Assembly: GCA_013397455.1 (NCBI GenBank)
Contig: VYZB01000125.1
Location: forward strand, 1,103,800-1,167,799
Origin: Crotophaga sulcirostris
Taxonomy: Eukaryota; Chordata; Aves; Cuculiformes; Crotophagidae
DNA: 64,000 bases
Reading direction: 5' to 3'
Shown: positions 1 to 25,300 of the stretch, in pieces
Layout: each line of letters opens with the position of its first letter
Numbering within the stretch: position 1 is the first letter of the stretch
Translations under genes and position numbers: made by a program
Notes under the pieces: model-generated
Told to the model about the DNA's origin: nothing
The model's input: the letters and a program-made list of their open reading frames with translations, nothing else
Database searches by the model: none

Positions 1-13386
<13,386 letters not shown>

Positions 13387-16300
13387 TAATGCTTTTTTTT
13401 TTTTTTTAATGCCTTCTACTCTATCCTGCAACCTCTCCTCTCTACTCTTGAGTACCAAAGCTCCTCAGACTAATAGAGACACTAGATGATCATGCAAATT
13501 TTATTACTTCTATATGTCTAAAGTCCCTAGTGGTCAGCTTGGAAAATGAAGCAGTAATGTGCTGTAGTTTGAAACCAATGGGCTTTCATTTGCAGATGCT
13601 CTTCAGTTCTTCTGGATATATTCTTCAGTTTTTCTAGTTTTTGGAAAGCTGAAACTTAGTGGTTTTTTGAGTGACTCACTTTTCTAGTGTTACTTTTAAG
13701 CACGTAGCAAAGATATCCATATGAATGAGTTGGCCTTTTTCTAATGGCGCCTAAAGGAAAACAAGCACGTAAGAGCAGGCGATCAAAGACCCCCAAGATA
13801 CTTTGATGTTTCCCAGATGAAAAAACATGACTGGTGGCTGAGAAAGCTGGAGACTTTTGTGTCAGCTTTATCGATACAAGGATGGTCTGTGACAGGTCTC
13901 TGGAGATTTGGGTTCAGGCTTCCTGCTTAACTTTATGCAAGTTGCTTGAGCCTCATATTTATGAAGAAGGGGTGCCAGTTAAGCCTTATAGTTATTTGAC
14001 TCCTTGTAGATTGTTATTAAAGCACAAAGAAGGTGTTTTCAGTTCAGTTTGACTGCTCTTCAACAAGAGAACCTGAATAAAATCAAGATATTGCCAGAGT
14101 GAAATGCCAGTTGCCACTAAACTGTTTTCCTCTCTCAAAGTTCGCACCCAAGGTTATACCAGCTTCCTGTCTTAGTATTGTCCGTCCTTGATGTGTCATG
14201 GTTCCTTCCCTGCCTCTGCTCCTGGATTTCCTTTGGAAATAGGGTATAGTGTGAAAGGGAAGTCTGTGTGAGCATAGTCCAGTCCTGGCATGCACTCGAG
14301 AGGTGTCCAGGATATATCTGGCATGCAGTGTGTTGCCACAGCAGCTGTGGCTTGTGTCTTGGGTCTCTGACTGTGGACCCGGTGTAACTTGGGGGATGAG
14401 ACCTGTTAATTGCAGGGAGATCTGAACTACCACTGCAGCTATGCAGCTCTTCAGCTGGGATGCAAGCCATGGGCTACTTAGACCAAAATGCCATTGTTGG
14501 GAGTGTAACTGAACACAGGACACTTTCTCTTTCTGTTTTTAATGTCTTCATGTCTTTTGTTAAGTGAAGTAATTAATACGGATTACAAAGAGTCTGGTCT
14601 TTGAGACTGACCAGAATGTTTTTCTCTTCATGAATTTTGGTTCATTTTGATGTGCTGTACCCTGTTGAAGTTTTTTACAACTTTTGGTGATCTATTTAAA
14701 GAAAACTATATTAACTTGCAATATACAGTTCTTCTAGCAAAAATATTAATATTTTATTAAGTANTAAATTCTTCTTTATGTAAACTACACATCCTGGTTC
14801 ATTAAAATTTAAAGCTAAATTAATGGAGCTTGATTTGTATTCCTGTTGTTGTGTTAAATGTCTCCATAAAAAGCATGCTTTCTTCACCCTCATATCCTCA
14901 CAGCTGCAGGGTTATATGAGTAGCTGAGATTCTCTCTCTAACTTTCTTTCTACTCACTTATGGGTCCCAGTTTCTTGCACAGGATTAGTGTTGCTAGGAC
15001 AGTCCCTGCTTGTATTTTCTCACAGTAATAAAGAAAACTGAAGAGTTTAGAGAAGTCAAGGATTCCCTAAAATAATTAACCAAAATAATAGCTCCTATTA
15101 AATACATCCCAGGAAAAACTACCAAAGGCTACAATTTGTCTTCAGTAATTATTGTGGAGATAACACTTCAGAATATATTTCCTCAATTCTTATTTCTTTA
15201 ATACTAGCACAAGAGGGGAAACAAAAAGGATGTCTGGTGAGAGTGCTAATTTTAATTTAGAAAATGCTAAAGTGATGCTTTGTTTTCCAAGGGATTTATC
15301 ATCATGGGCAGTCTTGTTTAGTTCTGTGTGCCTGAATTTCCTCAGTTACAAAAAGGAAAAGTTGTTCTGCCCTGTTATGCAGACCTTAATGATAAGGATA
15401 CTCCTGATCTCAAAGGTGGTAGGTAAATAAGTGCCGAAGACCATCGTAGGTGAGTAAATATTTTCTTCTTTATCATTGTCCTCATTCAAAGAAGGAGCAA
15501 GAATATTTTGGCTTTTTATTTCCATGGAAGTAATGCTACTGTTGAGTCTGTCATTGGTCTAATCTACAGTGGTATATGTCACCTTCCTGTTCACAGTATT
15601 TTGGAGTGAGAGGCTTCAGAAGTATGAAGGCTGATTAATCTTGATAGCTGCACCAGATTTTTCATGTAAAATTACAGAATAATTCCTTTTTATATTTCTT
15701 TCTATTGCATAAACTGAAGAGATCTGTAACAACATATGTGCAAGTCTTAAAATATACTATATCAGTTTGTTTTCTTTCCTGGTTTTATGAAAAGTCTGAG
15801 ACTGTATTTCTCTTAGGATTGAGAGCCTACTTCTCTACATCTTTGTGTCACCTTTGCTTTTTCCTGTCTGGCAGAAATGTTGAGTAAAGGCAGGTGTCTG
15901 CTCCCTACACGCCCAGGAGTCAGGCTCTGCTCTCTCTTTATAAAGTTTTTATGTGAAGTGTCTCCTCTGAGTGCAGTTGACTGACCCTGGATTTATATTT
16001 CTGTATCTGAGGTCAGAATTTGGTCGATAACTGAGAAAATATTTTATGTTTTTTCACTGCAGCAAACTTGGGACATAACATAGTTTTTGCATGAGGACAG
16101 TATAATCACTAAACTCTCTTTTGCTTGTTTGGTGTCAAACAACCTAGCACAGCTTTGCCTTGTACCCAATGCAATGATTTAGTAACAGTTTTGGCTGTAT
16201 TTCACAGATATCTACACAAGGATAAAATGAGCAAATGTCTAATTTTAAATGGCTCGGCCAGTATTTCATGAAAAACTGTTGCAGTGCTTTGTTCTCCCTG

Positions 16301-17606
16301 CAGTAAAGTTGTGATTACAAGATGCCCACCCATCTCCCAAAAGAGGTCATGGAAGAGCACCCTCCTGCTTCTTTCTCTTCTTTTATGAAGATTATGTCAA
16401 ACTCTGACAGCCCCTTTTCAGCCCCCTGGATGCAGATTTAGTATGCAATATTTCTAGTTGTCATCCTCCTGCAATTTGAAATGCTTTGCCCTGAATTTTA
16501 GGATCAGAAATTTTGCCAGCTGCTTCCTTATTGAAATCCTGTATCTGGACCCCCAGAGCCCATTGAATAGCAGAGATACAGCTAATGCAATTAGACAATA
16601 AAACTGTTGACCACAGTATTATTAGTATCTGAAACCAAGATAACATATTGCTATGCTATTGTTAAAGGTAGGCTCATGTATTGCAAGGCAGTTACATCAT
16701 TATGAGGAGAACTATTTTGACTGTATTTAGCCTTAATGTGTTTCAAAAGCCAAGAGTGCTAGTGATGAAAAGGAGAATTCTATTGTGGTGAAAAGGAGGT
16801 GTGTTATGTACCAGCTGGTTTTTGGCTGTTTTGCTTTGCAAATGGGTAACTAGGTCTCTAATGATTATGTTGTTCAAGCAATAGGAAACAGTGAGGATGA
16901 CTGTGGGTTAAGCATGAAGGCAGAGTGGCCAGGAGACTCAGGTTCTGCTTTCATGTCTAATGTTTCACTTGAATTTTAAAAAGGTAATTAACTCTCTGTG
17001 CTCTGTTTTACCCCATGTACACCATAGATACAATAACATGGATTCTTGACATGTAAGCCTTTATTTGTTAGTCTCTGTAAAGCACTTTGAGGGTGCTCAA
17101 TAGGAATGCAAGGAACTGGCTAACCAGCTCTGGTGCATGGCTGCCTTCTATGAATGCAATTTCTAATGCTTTGTGGTGCCTGACAAAAAAAAAAACTGCA
17201 CCCCTCCTGGAAGAACTGATATGCCTGAAGGAGGAAGAAATGGATCACTCCTAGAGGAACTGCAGGTTCTCATGGGAAATTTGGTGATATTGCTTCTCTT
17301 TCTCCATATAGAATTAACTCAGCAGGTTCCACATTTATTATGTTTTCATATCTAAACTTTTGCAGGTGTCCCTGAACTCTCAAAATCAAAAAAAATAGAG
17401 AAAACAATACCTGTAAAGTTGTTGAATCACATTTTTCCAAGGGTTTGTCTTCTGCATACCCTGTCACAGCAGCACTCACCATCACGTTCCCTGTAACTCC
17501 TTCCCATAGTTTCCCTGCGGTGCCTGAACTCCCTCCCGCACCCCTGTATCATTTGCTGTGCAAGCAACAGTCTGTATTGTGTCTCTTTGAATTACATGTG
17601 CTAAGG

Positions 17607-17623
17607 TCCCACTCCTGACACCA
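17607..17623 (-). other. Retroviral primer-binding site, tRNA-Leu type
   Basis: On the minus strand the bases directly after the LTR read TGGTGTCAGGAGTGGGA. This is complementary to the 3' end of a vertebrate tRNA-Leu (acceptor end plus CCA) as I remember it, matching 17 of 18 bases when the next base is included. Its position immediately after the LTR end is where a reverse-transcription primer site should be. About 130 bases further on the minus strand there is a GGTGAGT splice-donor-like site (around 17480-17474), which would fit a viral leader. Confidence 0.72.
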
Positions 17624-17731
17624 GCAGTAGTCGCCACCCCCAGACCTGCACAGTCAGAGAGGGAGGGTCTTTTAGTATCTGTGCGGCAAATTGGAGACCG
17701 GCAAATCTCCAAGGGTAAATTCAAAACAGTG

Positions 17732-17737
17732 TTTATT
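17732..17737 (-). terminator. Polyadenylation signal of the antisense LTR
   Basis: AATAAA on the minus strand, 108 bases before the LTR end, is in the expected place for the R/U5 boundary signal. Confidence 0.55.
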
Positions 17738-18115
17738 TTGGGCTCAGTCAAAATAACACATCCGATACTTGGGTTCGCTCCGAGTTGCAGCTTCCCAAAG
17801 TTACAAAACCAGATCTCAATCTGTTCAGATCACAATCTGATACCCTCAGGGCAGCTACACAAAGCTACAACAGAACTTGGATTTCATCCGATACAGTGGA
17901 GTGCCATGGAAAAGAGATGTAGTGAGAAGTGAGAGAGAGAGAGAAAAAAAAAAATGAAAGATTAGCAGAGGGGAAGAGAAAAATAGTCACCACTCCATGG
18001 GCCTCTGGAAAATATGATTTTCAGGAGCACATGGTCCAGCAGTTCTCCTGCAGCACATCTTCAGGCGGGTTCCATGGGGTGATAGGTGCGCATGCCTGCC
18101 TTCTTGGCTGGCTTC

Positions 18116-18123
18116 TATTTATA
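18116..18123 (-). promoter_or_regulatory. TATA box of the antisense LTR
   Basis: TATAAATA on the minus strand, about 220 bases into the LTR from its U3 end, is the likely core promoter element. Transcription would start near 18090 and run antisense to GRM7. Confidence 0.6.
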
Positions 18124-18343
18124 GGGCAAGTCCATGCCCTATTAGCATATGAGGGGTGGTCTTGCTGAGAAAGTTCTGGAATCAGGACACGCACAGAAGC
18201 TCCTTTGGTAAGCTTCTGGAATTGGGGCTGAGGCTCAAGGGTCACTAGCAGTTCAGAAGACCCTTGCCAGAAAACCTGTCTGTGAACCCTTTGGGTCTGC
18301 ATGCACAGTCCGGTGTGGGGCATGGGCAGCACCTGCTGCTGCA

Positions 18344-18360
18344 CCTCCCCCCCTTCCTCT
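18344..18360 (-). other. Polypurine tract next to the LTR
   Basis: On the minus strand these 17 bases are all purines (AGAGGAAGGGGGGGAGG) and end exactly where the LTR begins with TG. A polypurine tract in this position primes plus-strand DNA synthesis in retroviruses and normally marks the 5' side of the 3' LTR. A chance purine run is possible, but the exact abutment argues for a true tract. Confidence 0.6.
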
Positions 18361-20063
18361 GCCGCAGCACAGTCAGCCCATCAAGAGCTACAGCACTCAA
18401 GACGATATTAAAGACAACAATACAAGTAGAGTCAGATGATGTTTAAGACAATGCAAGAAGTCAGTCTTTTCAAGATGTTTGCCAGCTAGTAAAGTAGCTG
18501 GCTGCACCAAAAGGATGAGAGAGGTGCTCAGTGTTGAGTGGATCTTTCTTCTACCTATCCACTGAGTTTTACTAATCCTGCAGACATGTCCTTCAGAAAT
18601 CTCTGTTGGTAGGAAATACACTTCAAATTAGCCAGCAAGTTCAAAAGTTATTTGGAAGGAAGTTGGTATGGACAGATGGATGGACAAACAGAACATGCAT
18701 ATGTTCCACTTCTAATTTCTTCTAAAATGATAGCAAAATTTTGAAGTTCCCAACATTTATGCAGAAGAAAGAGTAAAGTAGAGCTAGTCACTGTTTTTTG
18801 TAAAAAATGTGCTTTACACAAAGTATTGCCCAGTAAGTAGACTGCTATTGGATTTGGACAAGTAGGCATACCAGTTTAATCTCTTGTATTGCTGAAGTGA
18901 GTGTCAGACTTGCATTTGACAGAAAAGACAAAGTTTTGGCCTTTTCTTCCATCTCTACCTGTTTTCCTATTTCGTAGTGACAAGCTTTTTGGGAGTCCTT
19001 AAAAGGCTGAGCTCATTTGAAGTTTTCAATTTGAGTTGGCTTAGTCCTGGTTTGGATGTGTCGGTACTGCTGAGGCTGACCTGTGAGCAGGCTGGAGAGA
19101 CCTGTCCGGGCTCCTGCCTATGGACACTAGCTGCTTTCTTTGAGCTAGTCAAAAATGAGTTGTTGAGGTACTGAGATCCCGCATGATAGATTAGAGGAAA
19201 GTGCTCTTGCCTCCATTGTGTGGTGGAGCACTCAACTGAAATGTGGTGTTCGTCTTGTACCATTCTCCACAACTTGCAGCACGCTGGCGGATGTGATGCC
19301 CTGTTTCACCTTCACCCTCAGCTTGGTGAGTAGTAAATGGTTACAGGAGACCCATTTATTTGCCGTTAGAGAGAGATATCTTCCTAGAGCAAGCTAATGT
19401 CGGGTTTTTTTCAGTTTGATTGTCTAATTAATGCTATACTTCTAGCCTATTAGTGTCCACATAGGGTGCATCATGTTGCTTTAATTGCATCAGCATCTCC
19501 AGCTTGTCAAGTGCACTCTTCCATCTCAATGTTATGGCTTACAAAGGTGCCACTGGGCACTCGCGTTCCGATCAGACACTGCAGCACATTTTCAGGATGG
19601 CTGAAGAAGGTATATCCTTGACTGGTAAAGAGCAATGGTGGAAAACATGATATCCTGTCCATTATTACACTGTAGAGATTTCAAGTAGCTCTTACTTGAA
19701 ACGTGTTTCTCTTCCAAAGCATCAGACAGGATAAGCTGTAAGCCCCAGATAAAATTAAAACATTTCTCTAATTAATTTGTTTGCAAACAGAAACAAATAC
19801 ATATTAAAGATTGCCTAAACATATTGTGTTCAGAGATAAAAAAAATCTGCATTGCTTTATAGACGTGCCCTTGACTCGTAAATTGTTTGGTCTCATGAAG
19901 CAGTGTATAGCTTGAAACATGACTGCCAGTTAACTGGAGCCTTTTGCATGCAGCATCAGGAAGCCTGACTGCTTAGTAATTCCTTATGCTTTTATTAATT
20001 TCCTCCAGCAATAAGTGATATATTACTGCAATCGTTCTAAACAAGTGCCTAGAAGATTAATAG

Positions 20064-20081
20064 TATTGATAATTATCAATA
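20064..20081. other. 18-bp perfect palindrome with paired ATCAATA motifs
   Basis: TATTGATAATTATCAATA is a perfect inverted repeat. Each arm carries ATCAATA/TATTGAT, which resembles the core site of CUT-homeodomain (ONECUT) factors. AT-rich palindromes also arise by chance, so a function is not established. Confidence 0.4.
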
Positions 20082-22154
20082 TGGTTCCATAAACACGTAC
20101 GTTACATAGATCTAACTCCCTTATAAATCCTGCCTCATGTTATACCATGCGTAGGAAATCACTGTGTACTTACTAATAACTCCCTCCTCCCTGGGGAAAT
20201 AGCTGTATTATGTCGTTTTCTTCGTTGTAGGTTCAGACAAGTATTTTAGAGGAGCGTGAAAAATGGGGAAAAAAGTCTTACTTTAAAGGAAGGAATGTTC
20301 CTGTACCTCAGAGTCCCTGGTCTTTGAGCAAACACAGTGCTTATAGCTTGAGGTCATGTTTCACTCTATGGAGGATGGGGACCCTGAGGGCAGGCAAGGA
20401 GGGTTTCAGAGCAAGTCACTGACAAAGAGAATGATACTACTTCCATGATGCAATTCTTTTTTCCCCACAAATAGAAATATATTAAGCAAGTTTGTAATCC
20501 TCAGTGCAGTTTATGCAGATCCTGCACACTTCAACACCTGCTGAATCTGTTTGGGCTCTCACTAATCTATTTACGTGCCATAAACATCTCTGTTATTGAA
20601 TTTGGAATTAAATGTTATGAATAGCAAGCTAATGAAAAGATTTATTAAATGTCTAACCTACTGGCAAGAGACCTATATGTACCTGACTTTTTTTGGTGAA
20701 ATATTCAGAATGGAAATTAAAATCAAGCAGCTATTCAGTGAAGTTTGATGCTCAGGAATATTCTACCAACAGATGGTATTTTTATAAAGTAATGTGTTGA
20801 AATTCATTTCTGGTTCATTCTTTTTTTGTTTTGTCATTGGGAATTGTGGTTGTTTTTTATTTTATTGGTGTAGAGCATGTTTAGAGGAGATGGTGGTTTT
20901 TTTTGTAATATTTTACAGAAAAAGATAAATCTTTCCAGAGCATATGCAAATTTCAGTTTATTAAAAGCCTGGGATTTCCTCCATTTCTGGTGGAAGGAGA
21001 GCAAAAGGGTGTGCATCTGACCAGTTAGAAGGTTTTGCTTCAGATAGCAAAGGTTGAGGGAATTTCACCACAGTGACCACAGGGCTGTTGTAGAGATTTT
21101 TTAGAAGCTTTTAAAAGAATGTATGTTGAAACATTTATTTGAAATTTTAAAATAGAAATTTGGCATCTTCCAACTTAGATAATTTCATCTTAAACAATCT
21201 CAACATAGTGAAGTTGCACGTATCTGAAAGCACAATTATTGATAGCTTTACCAGTTCTAGCTCTTATATGCAAAACCCCTGTTTGCAATTATATATGAAA
21301 AACATGTGTGTTTACATGCCTTTTATGTGTGTATATATGAATGGATGGATGTATATACGTGCACAGACCTTTGCAATATATAATCCTTAAGATATCTGCT
21401 GATTTGCAACATATGAGTGAGCTCAGAATCATGGTTCAAAGATCACATCAAGATAGATAAAAATTGGTATCAATTTCATTTCTCATTTCAGTTATTGTCA
21501 CATAAATTGGCCCTTATAGTATCATTTCCTATCCCTGTTACAGGCTGTAATGAGTAGCTGGTATAAAGACAATACATTTCTATTACAACCTGAAGCCTGA
21601 AATCTTGTGAGCTGATGTGTTGACAGGAGATATGCATTATTCAGGTGTTAGTCTTATTAAACAAATTCAGCAAATGAGGTCAGGGTGTTATTTAAAATTA
21701 AGATTTTAAGTATTAAGCATGATTAGTATGTTTTGGTTTTGTGTGTCAGTGCAAAACCTTGAGCTTTCAGCTGATGCAGCCCCTTCTTAAAAATTACCAC
21801 CATTTGCATTTTTAATGAAATTGGCTAAACCCTTAGATTTAATTAGCTGTACATTACAGCGTATTGGCATACACGGTGCTGTAGTTGTGTCCAATAGTGA
21901 CTGGGTTTCTGATAGCTGAAAAAATATGAATTATTTTAGCTGCTGTTGCCTCATTGATGTTTTTGGCAAGTAACTTACTGCAGGCGGTTCTTTCCAGTGG
22001 AAAACTGCTCAGCCTGTGCTGCTGCCTCTGGTCCTCTACTGGGGCTATGGCCAAGTGTAATGGCATTCCTTGTCTTCTCAAGGCACTCTTTAGAAATGTT
22101 ATTCTGAACGAGATTAACTGGTTTTATCATACATAAAATTCTGGACTGCTTCTT

Positions 22155-22356
22155 AGAATCATAGAATCATTAAGATTAGAAAAGACCTCTAAGATCACCA
22201 AGTCCAACCACTGGCACCACCGTGCCTACTAAATCATGTCCTAAAGTGCCAGGTGTACACATTTTTGAACACCTCCAGGGATGCAAATTCTATTTCAGTA
22301 AATAAATTTTTCCTAATATCCAATCCAAACCTTCCCTAACAGAACTTGAGGCCATT
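22155..22356 (-). mobile_element. CR1 LINE 3' end fragment
   Basis: The + strand starts with agaatcatagaatcat, the reverse complement of the CR1 tail octamer repeat. It continues with ctaagatcaccaagtccaac and, further in, cctaatatccaatccaaac, all typical of CR1 3' untranslated sequence. A block usually present between the 'accctcc aggga' part and the 'agtaaa aattttt' part appears to be missing. The element is 5'-truncated and non-coding. Confidence 0.85.
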
Positions 22357-25300
22357 CTTCAGGCATTTACACTCTGCTGAGATGAACTAAACCTACTTGA
22401 AGCCTCTCTCCCTCGAGGCACTGTTACTGACTCTCTGTGTCTTCTGCTCTGTGATAAGGTCCTGTGCCTCCACCCACATTTCAGTGTTGCATCAAACAGT
22501 CACCAAGTGACACGTGGTGACAGCCTCACTCGTGGGCCCACAGGTACCTGGCTCTTTGGGAATTACTTCACAGCACAAACCCCACTAAATGCAGAGTCTT
22601 TCCAGAAAGGTCTACAGCCTTTTTGCAAACATCTTTGCCATAGCTGGGTGTTTCTGAGCCCAGTCTCAATTACACCAACTGACAAATTGTATGCAGTCCA
22701 GTTAGAAATTTAAAGGTTAATAATTTCATCAGTGTGTTACTAAAATACATCCCAATTACATGTTTTGGCTAGCAAGTTACATGCCCAACATGTCAATAGC
22801 TGTAATGTATAATGATATAATAGATGTTGTTTGTTTTTGTTCTGTCATTAGATTCTGCAATCTTTCATTGCTCATGTCAACCATGACCAGCGTGAACACC
22901 TTTAATTATCTTACCTTGCAGTATTAACTTTCAACCAACTGGAAGGGAATTTTTCAAACCACTGGCCCGCTGAATGACCATATGCTAATTCCTGAGTCCA
23001 TTCCATCAAGTCTCCAAAATGCATGCTAACAGGCAGTGGGACTGAAGTCATGTGGGTTCTACTCAGAAGCTGTGATTACAGCCTGACTTGGTAAGGTGCT
23101 CTTGGAATAAAACCGATGTGGATGGTAGTACCACAGATGTTTTAGATGGATTAGGTTTAGAAACAGCTGTTATAAATAATTTATATTCAGATAAGGGCTC
23201 AACCTCACCTACCTGGGTGCTGGTCCCGTGCAGTCCTCCCACAGTAAGGTCTTGTATGGAGCGTATGGGTGGCATTTTTTCATATGAGGAAAGTAACTTA
23301 GAGAATTTGAACATTAGGAGGCTTTGATAAGTTTGGGCATGAATAGTGTAATAAAACCATACAGAAGAACAAGTACCTGCAGCCATCAGTCACTACCATC
23401 TGCAGAATTAGAAAAAAATCCACAAAGAGAAGAGAGAGACCTGTGTGGACCCCTTTCCTGTCTGTTGCTTGCCACACTTGAAAAATCATGAAAACTGTGG
23501 GGTTTTAAAAAAGAAAAGTTATTCAGTTAAGTGAACTTTCTGTATAGATTTTCACTATATAAAAATAGGAAGGTAATAGTTAAATCTTAAGCCTCACTCA
23601 AAACTAGCTCAGACTTGGAATTAAAGACGTGAAATGTCATTTCCTCTTTGTTATTGACCCATTTTGCCTAGGCAGTAATGGTATACTGCGTGAGCTCTAC
23701 TACCTTAGGCAAAGCAAAGTGAATTAAGCTATATCAGCTTTTGGCAACTCTGAGCATTGGTATAATTTTCCTCCAGGTCTGAGAATGTCACAAGGTAAAA
23801 TGTTGGCAGAGATATAAATGAAACCAGGCTGAGAGAATATCTAAGGTGTATTACGTATCATTTCAAATGTAGGAAAAAAACCAGAAAGGTAAGGAGCCCA
23901 TAAAAGCTATAATGGAAAAAAATTATGTAGCAGAACGCTTGGTGACTTCAGAATTTTCTTCATTTTGTGTTTTCTCTCAAAAGTCCATGATTCTGTAGGC
24001 AGGCAGACTTATGCTCTTAGAATGAGTAATGTAAGAAATAGAAGGTCAAAAGATAAATCACTATGTTTTTTAAATAGGTGATGTTTACTCCCCTACACAT
24101 CATTTCTTAAATCCTTTTTTTGCAAGACTAATGTATTTTTGTCAGAAAATATTTTCAAGAGCAAATACTTTGCTGAGATATTTCATGGATAATTAAAAAG
24201 TTTGGTTGCTTTCGGCAGGACTAACAATGTCAATTTGTATATTATTGAGGGCGTAATATTGTTTTTTTTGGAAGCAGAAAGATGCTTTTCAGTGACAGAT
24301 GTGTTTTGTTGTGTTTGGAGAAGTTCACCCAGCTGTGTAGAGAAAAACACTACTGCAACAAAGCTGTTTTTCTGCTCACCAAGGAGCAACTCTTCCACTG
24401 CTCTAAGAGGAGAAAGCAGGATACAACAACTTGTCCAACAGCATATGATCACTTGGCATTTTGCAAATACCTGTCAGGTGATCCAGTAGAAAACTTGGGT
24501 TTCCGGTTAGATCCTCTGCAGTCTTTAGCTGTGGTTTTGCCAAGCTTTTTCACCCTTCTCCAACCTTGTTTGAGTCTGGCAAGACACTTCATAACTCCTG
24601 TTGTAAAGCTGCAGCATCTGTAGGCTCTGTTAGTGCCTCACAGGTGCTCTCATCACCCTCAGTCACAGCTGAAGGAGAGCTACCTTCTGTTGTAGATAAT
24701 CTCCAGTGGCAAAGAGTTGCTGTAGCAGCTTTTATGTTTGCATCTCATCCTTGCCCTAACAAAGGAAGTTTGACAGAAATTACTGTCTCTGTTTAAGTCT
24801 TTGAATTGCAGGCTGAAGGTGCACAGAGGTGCATGATTGCCACAGTAGGCAATGGCAAGCTAAGGCTGAGGATTGGTTAAGCTCTTCTAGCAAAACCTTC
24901 CAGGAATGTGCAAATCAATGATGCATCCTGACACAAAGAGCAAAAAAAATCCCTATTATTAAGCTTGCATGCAGAGGATGAAGGAAATACACTGTGGTTT
25001 CTGAGATGTTCGTGTTTAGAGAATTGAAACGTCCATTGCGTGTGCAAAACCTGAAAATCAGAGCGGTGAGCAGGATTACAGGCTTCTGGACTTTATGTGC
25101 CTGAGGTTTTAGTTTGGCATGTCCTCAGCAGGTGTGAGCTGTCTGTCATCCTCCAGTCATGACAATAGTCCTGTGACTCTTAGCAGCATTGTATTGAATT
25201 TGCGTGTCAAATTTGTCAATGTTTTGTGTTAACAGATACAAGAACTCTTGGTTTAAAGCCATTTTTGTAGGTCTAAAACATAATCCAGCTGTGTTTTGCA

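Larger units (their letters stand above)
17624..18343 (-). mobile_element. Endogenous retrovirus LTR, antisense to GRM7
   Basis: On the minus strand this 720-bp stretch has the parts of an LTR in the right order. It starts with TGCAGCAG at 18343. A TATA box (TATAAATA) follows at 18123-18116 and an AATAAA signal at 17737-17732. It ends with CTACTGC at 17624, which is close to the inverted repeat of the start. A 17-base tRNA-Leu-type primer-binding site begins at the next base, and an all-purine tract abuts the other end. I infer U3 as about 18343-18093, a long R of about 350 bases, and U5 of about 90. A GA/A-rich run sits inside at 17931-17954. I do not recognise the family by name; the tRNA-Leu primer suggests, but does not prove, an ERVL-like element. 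No intact viral gene was recognised beside it. Confidence 0.75.

Noticed and set aside
14083..14523. 146-codon minus-strand frame in intron 7
   Set aside because: No recognisable domain, a second overlapping frame of similar length on the same strand, and no splice or promoter context; chance frame in a GC-richer stretch.
17607..17623. A tRNA-Leu gene
   Set aside because: Only the complement of the tRNA 3' end, including the CCA that genomic tRNA genes lack, is present; no cloverleaf. It is a primer-binding site.
18021..18344. 107-codon minus-strand frame
   Set aside because: It lies across U3 of the antisense LTR, including its TATA box, so it is explained by the LTR.
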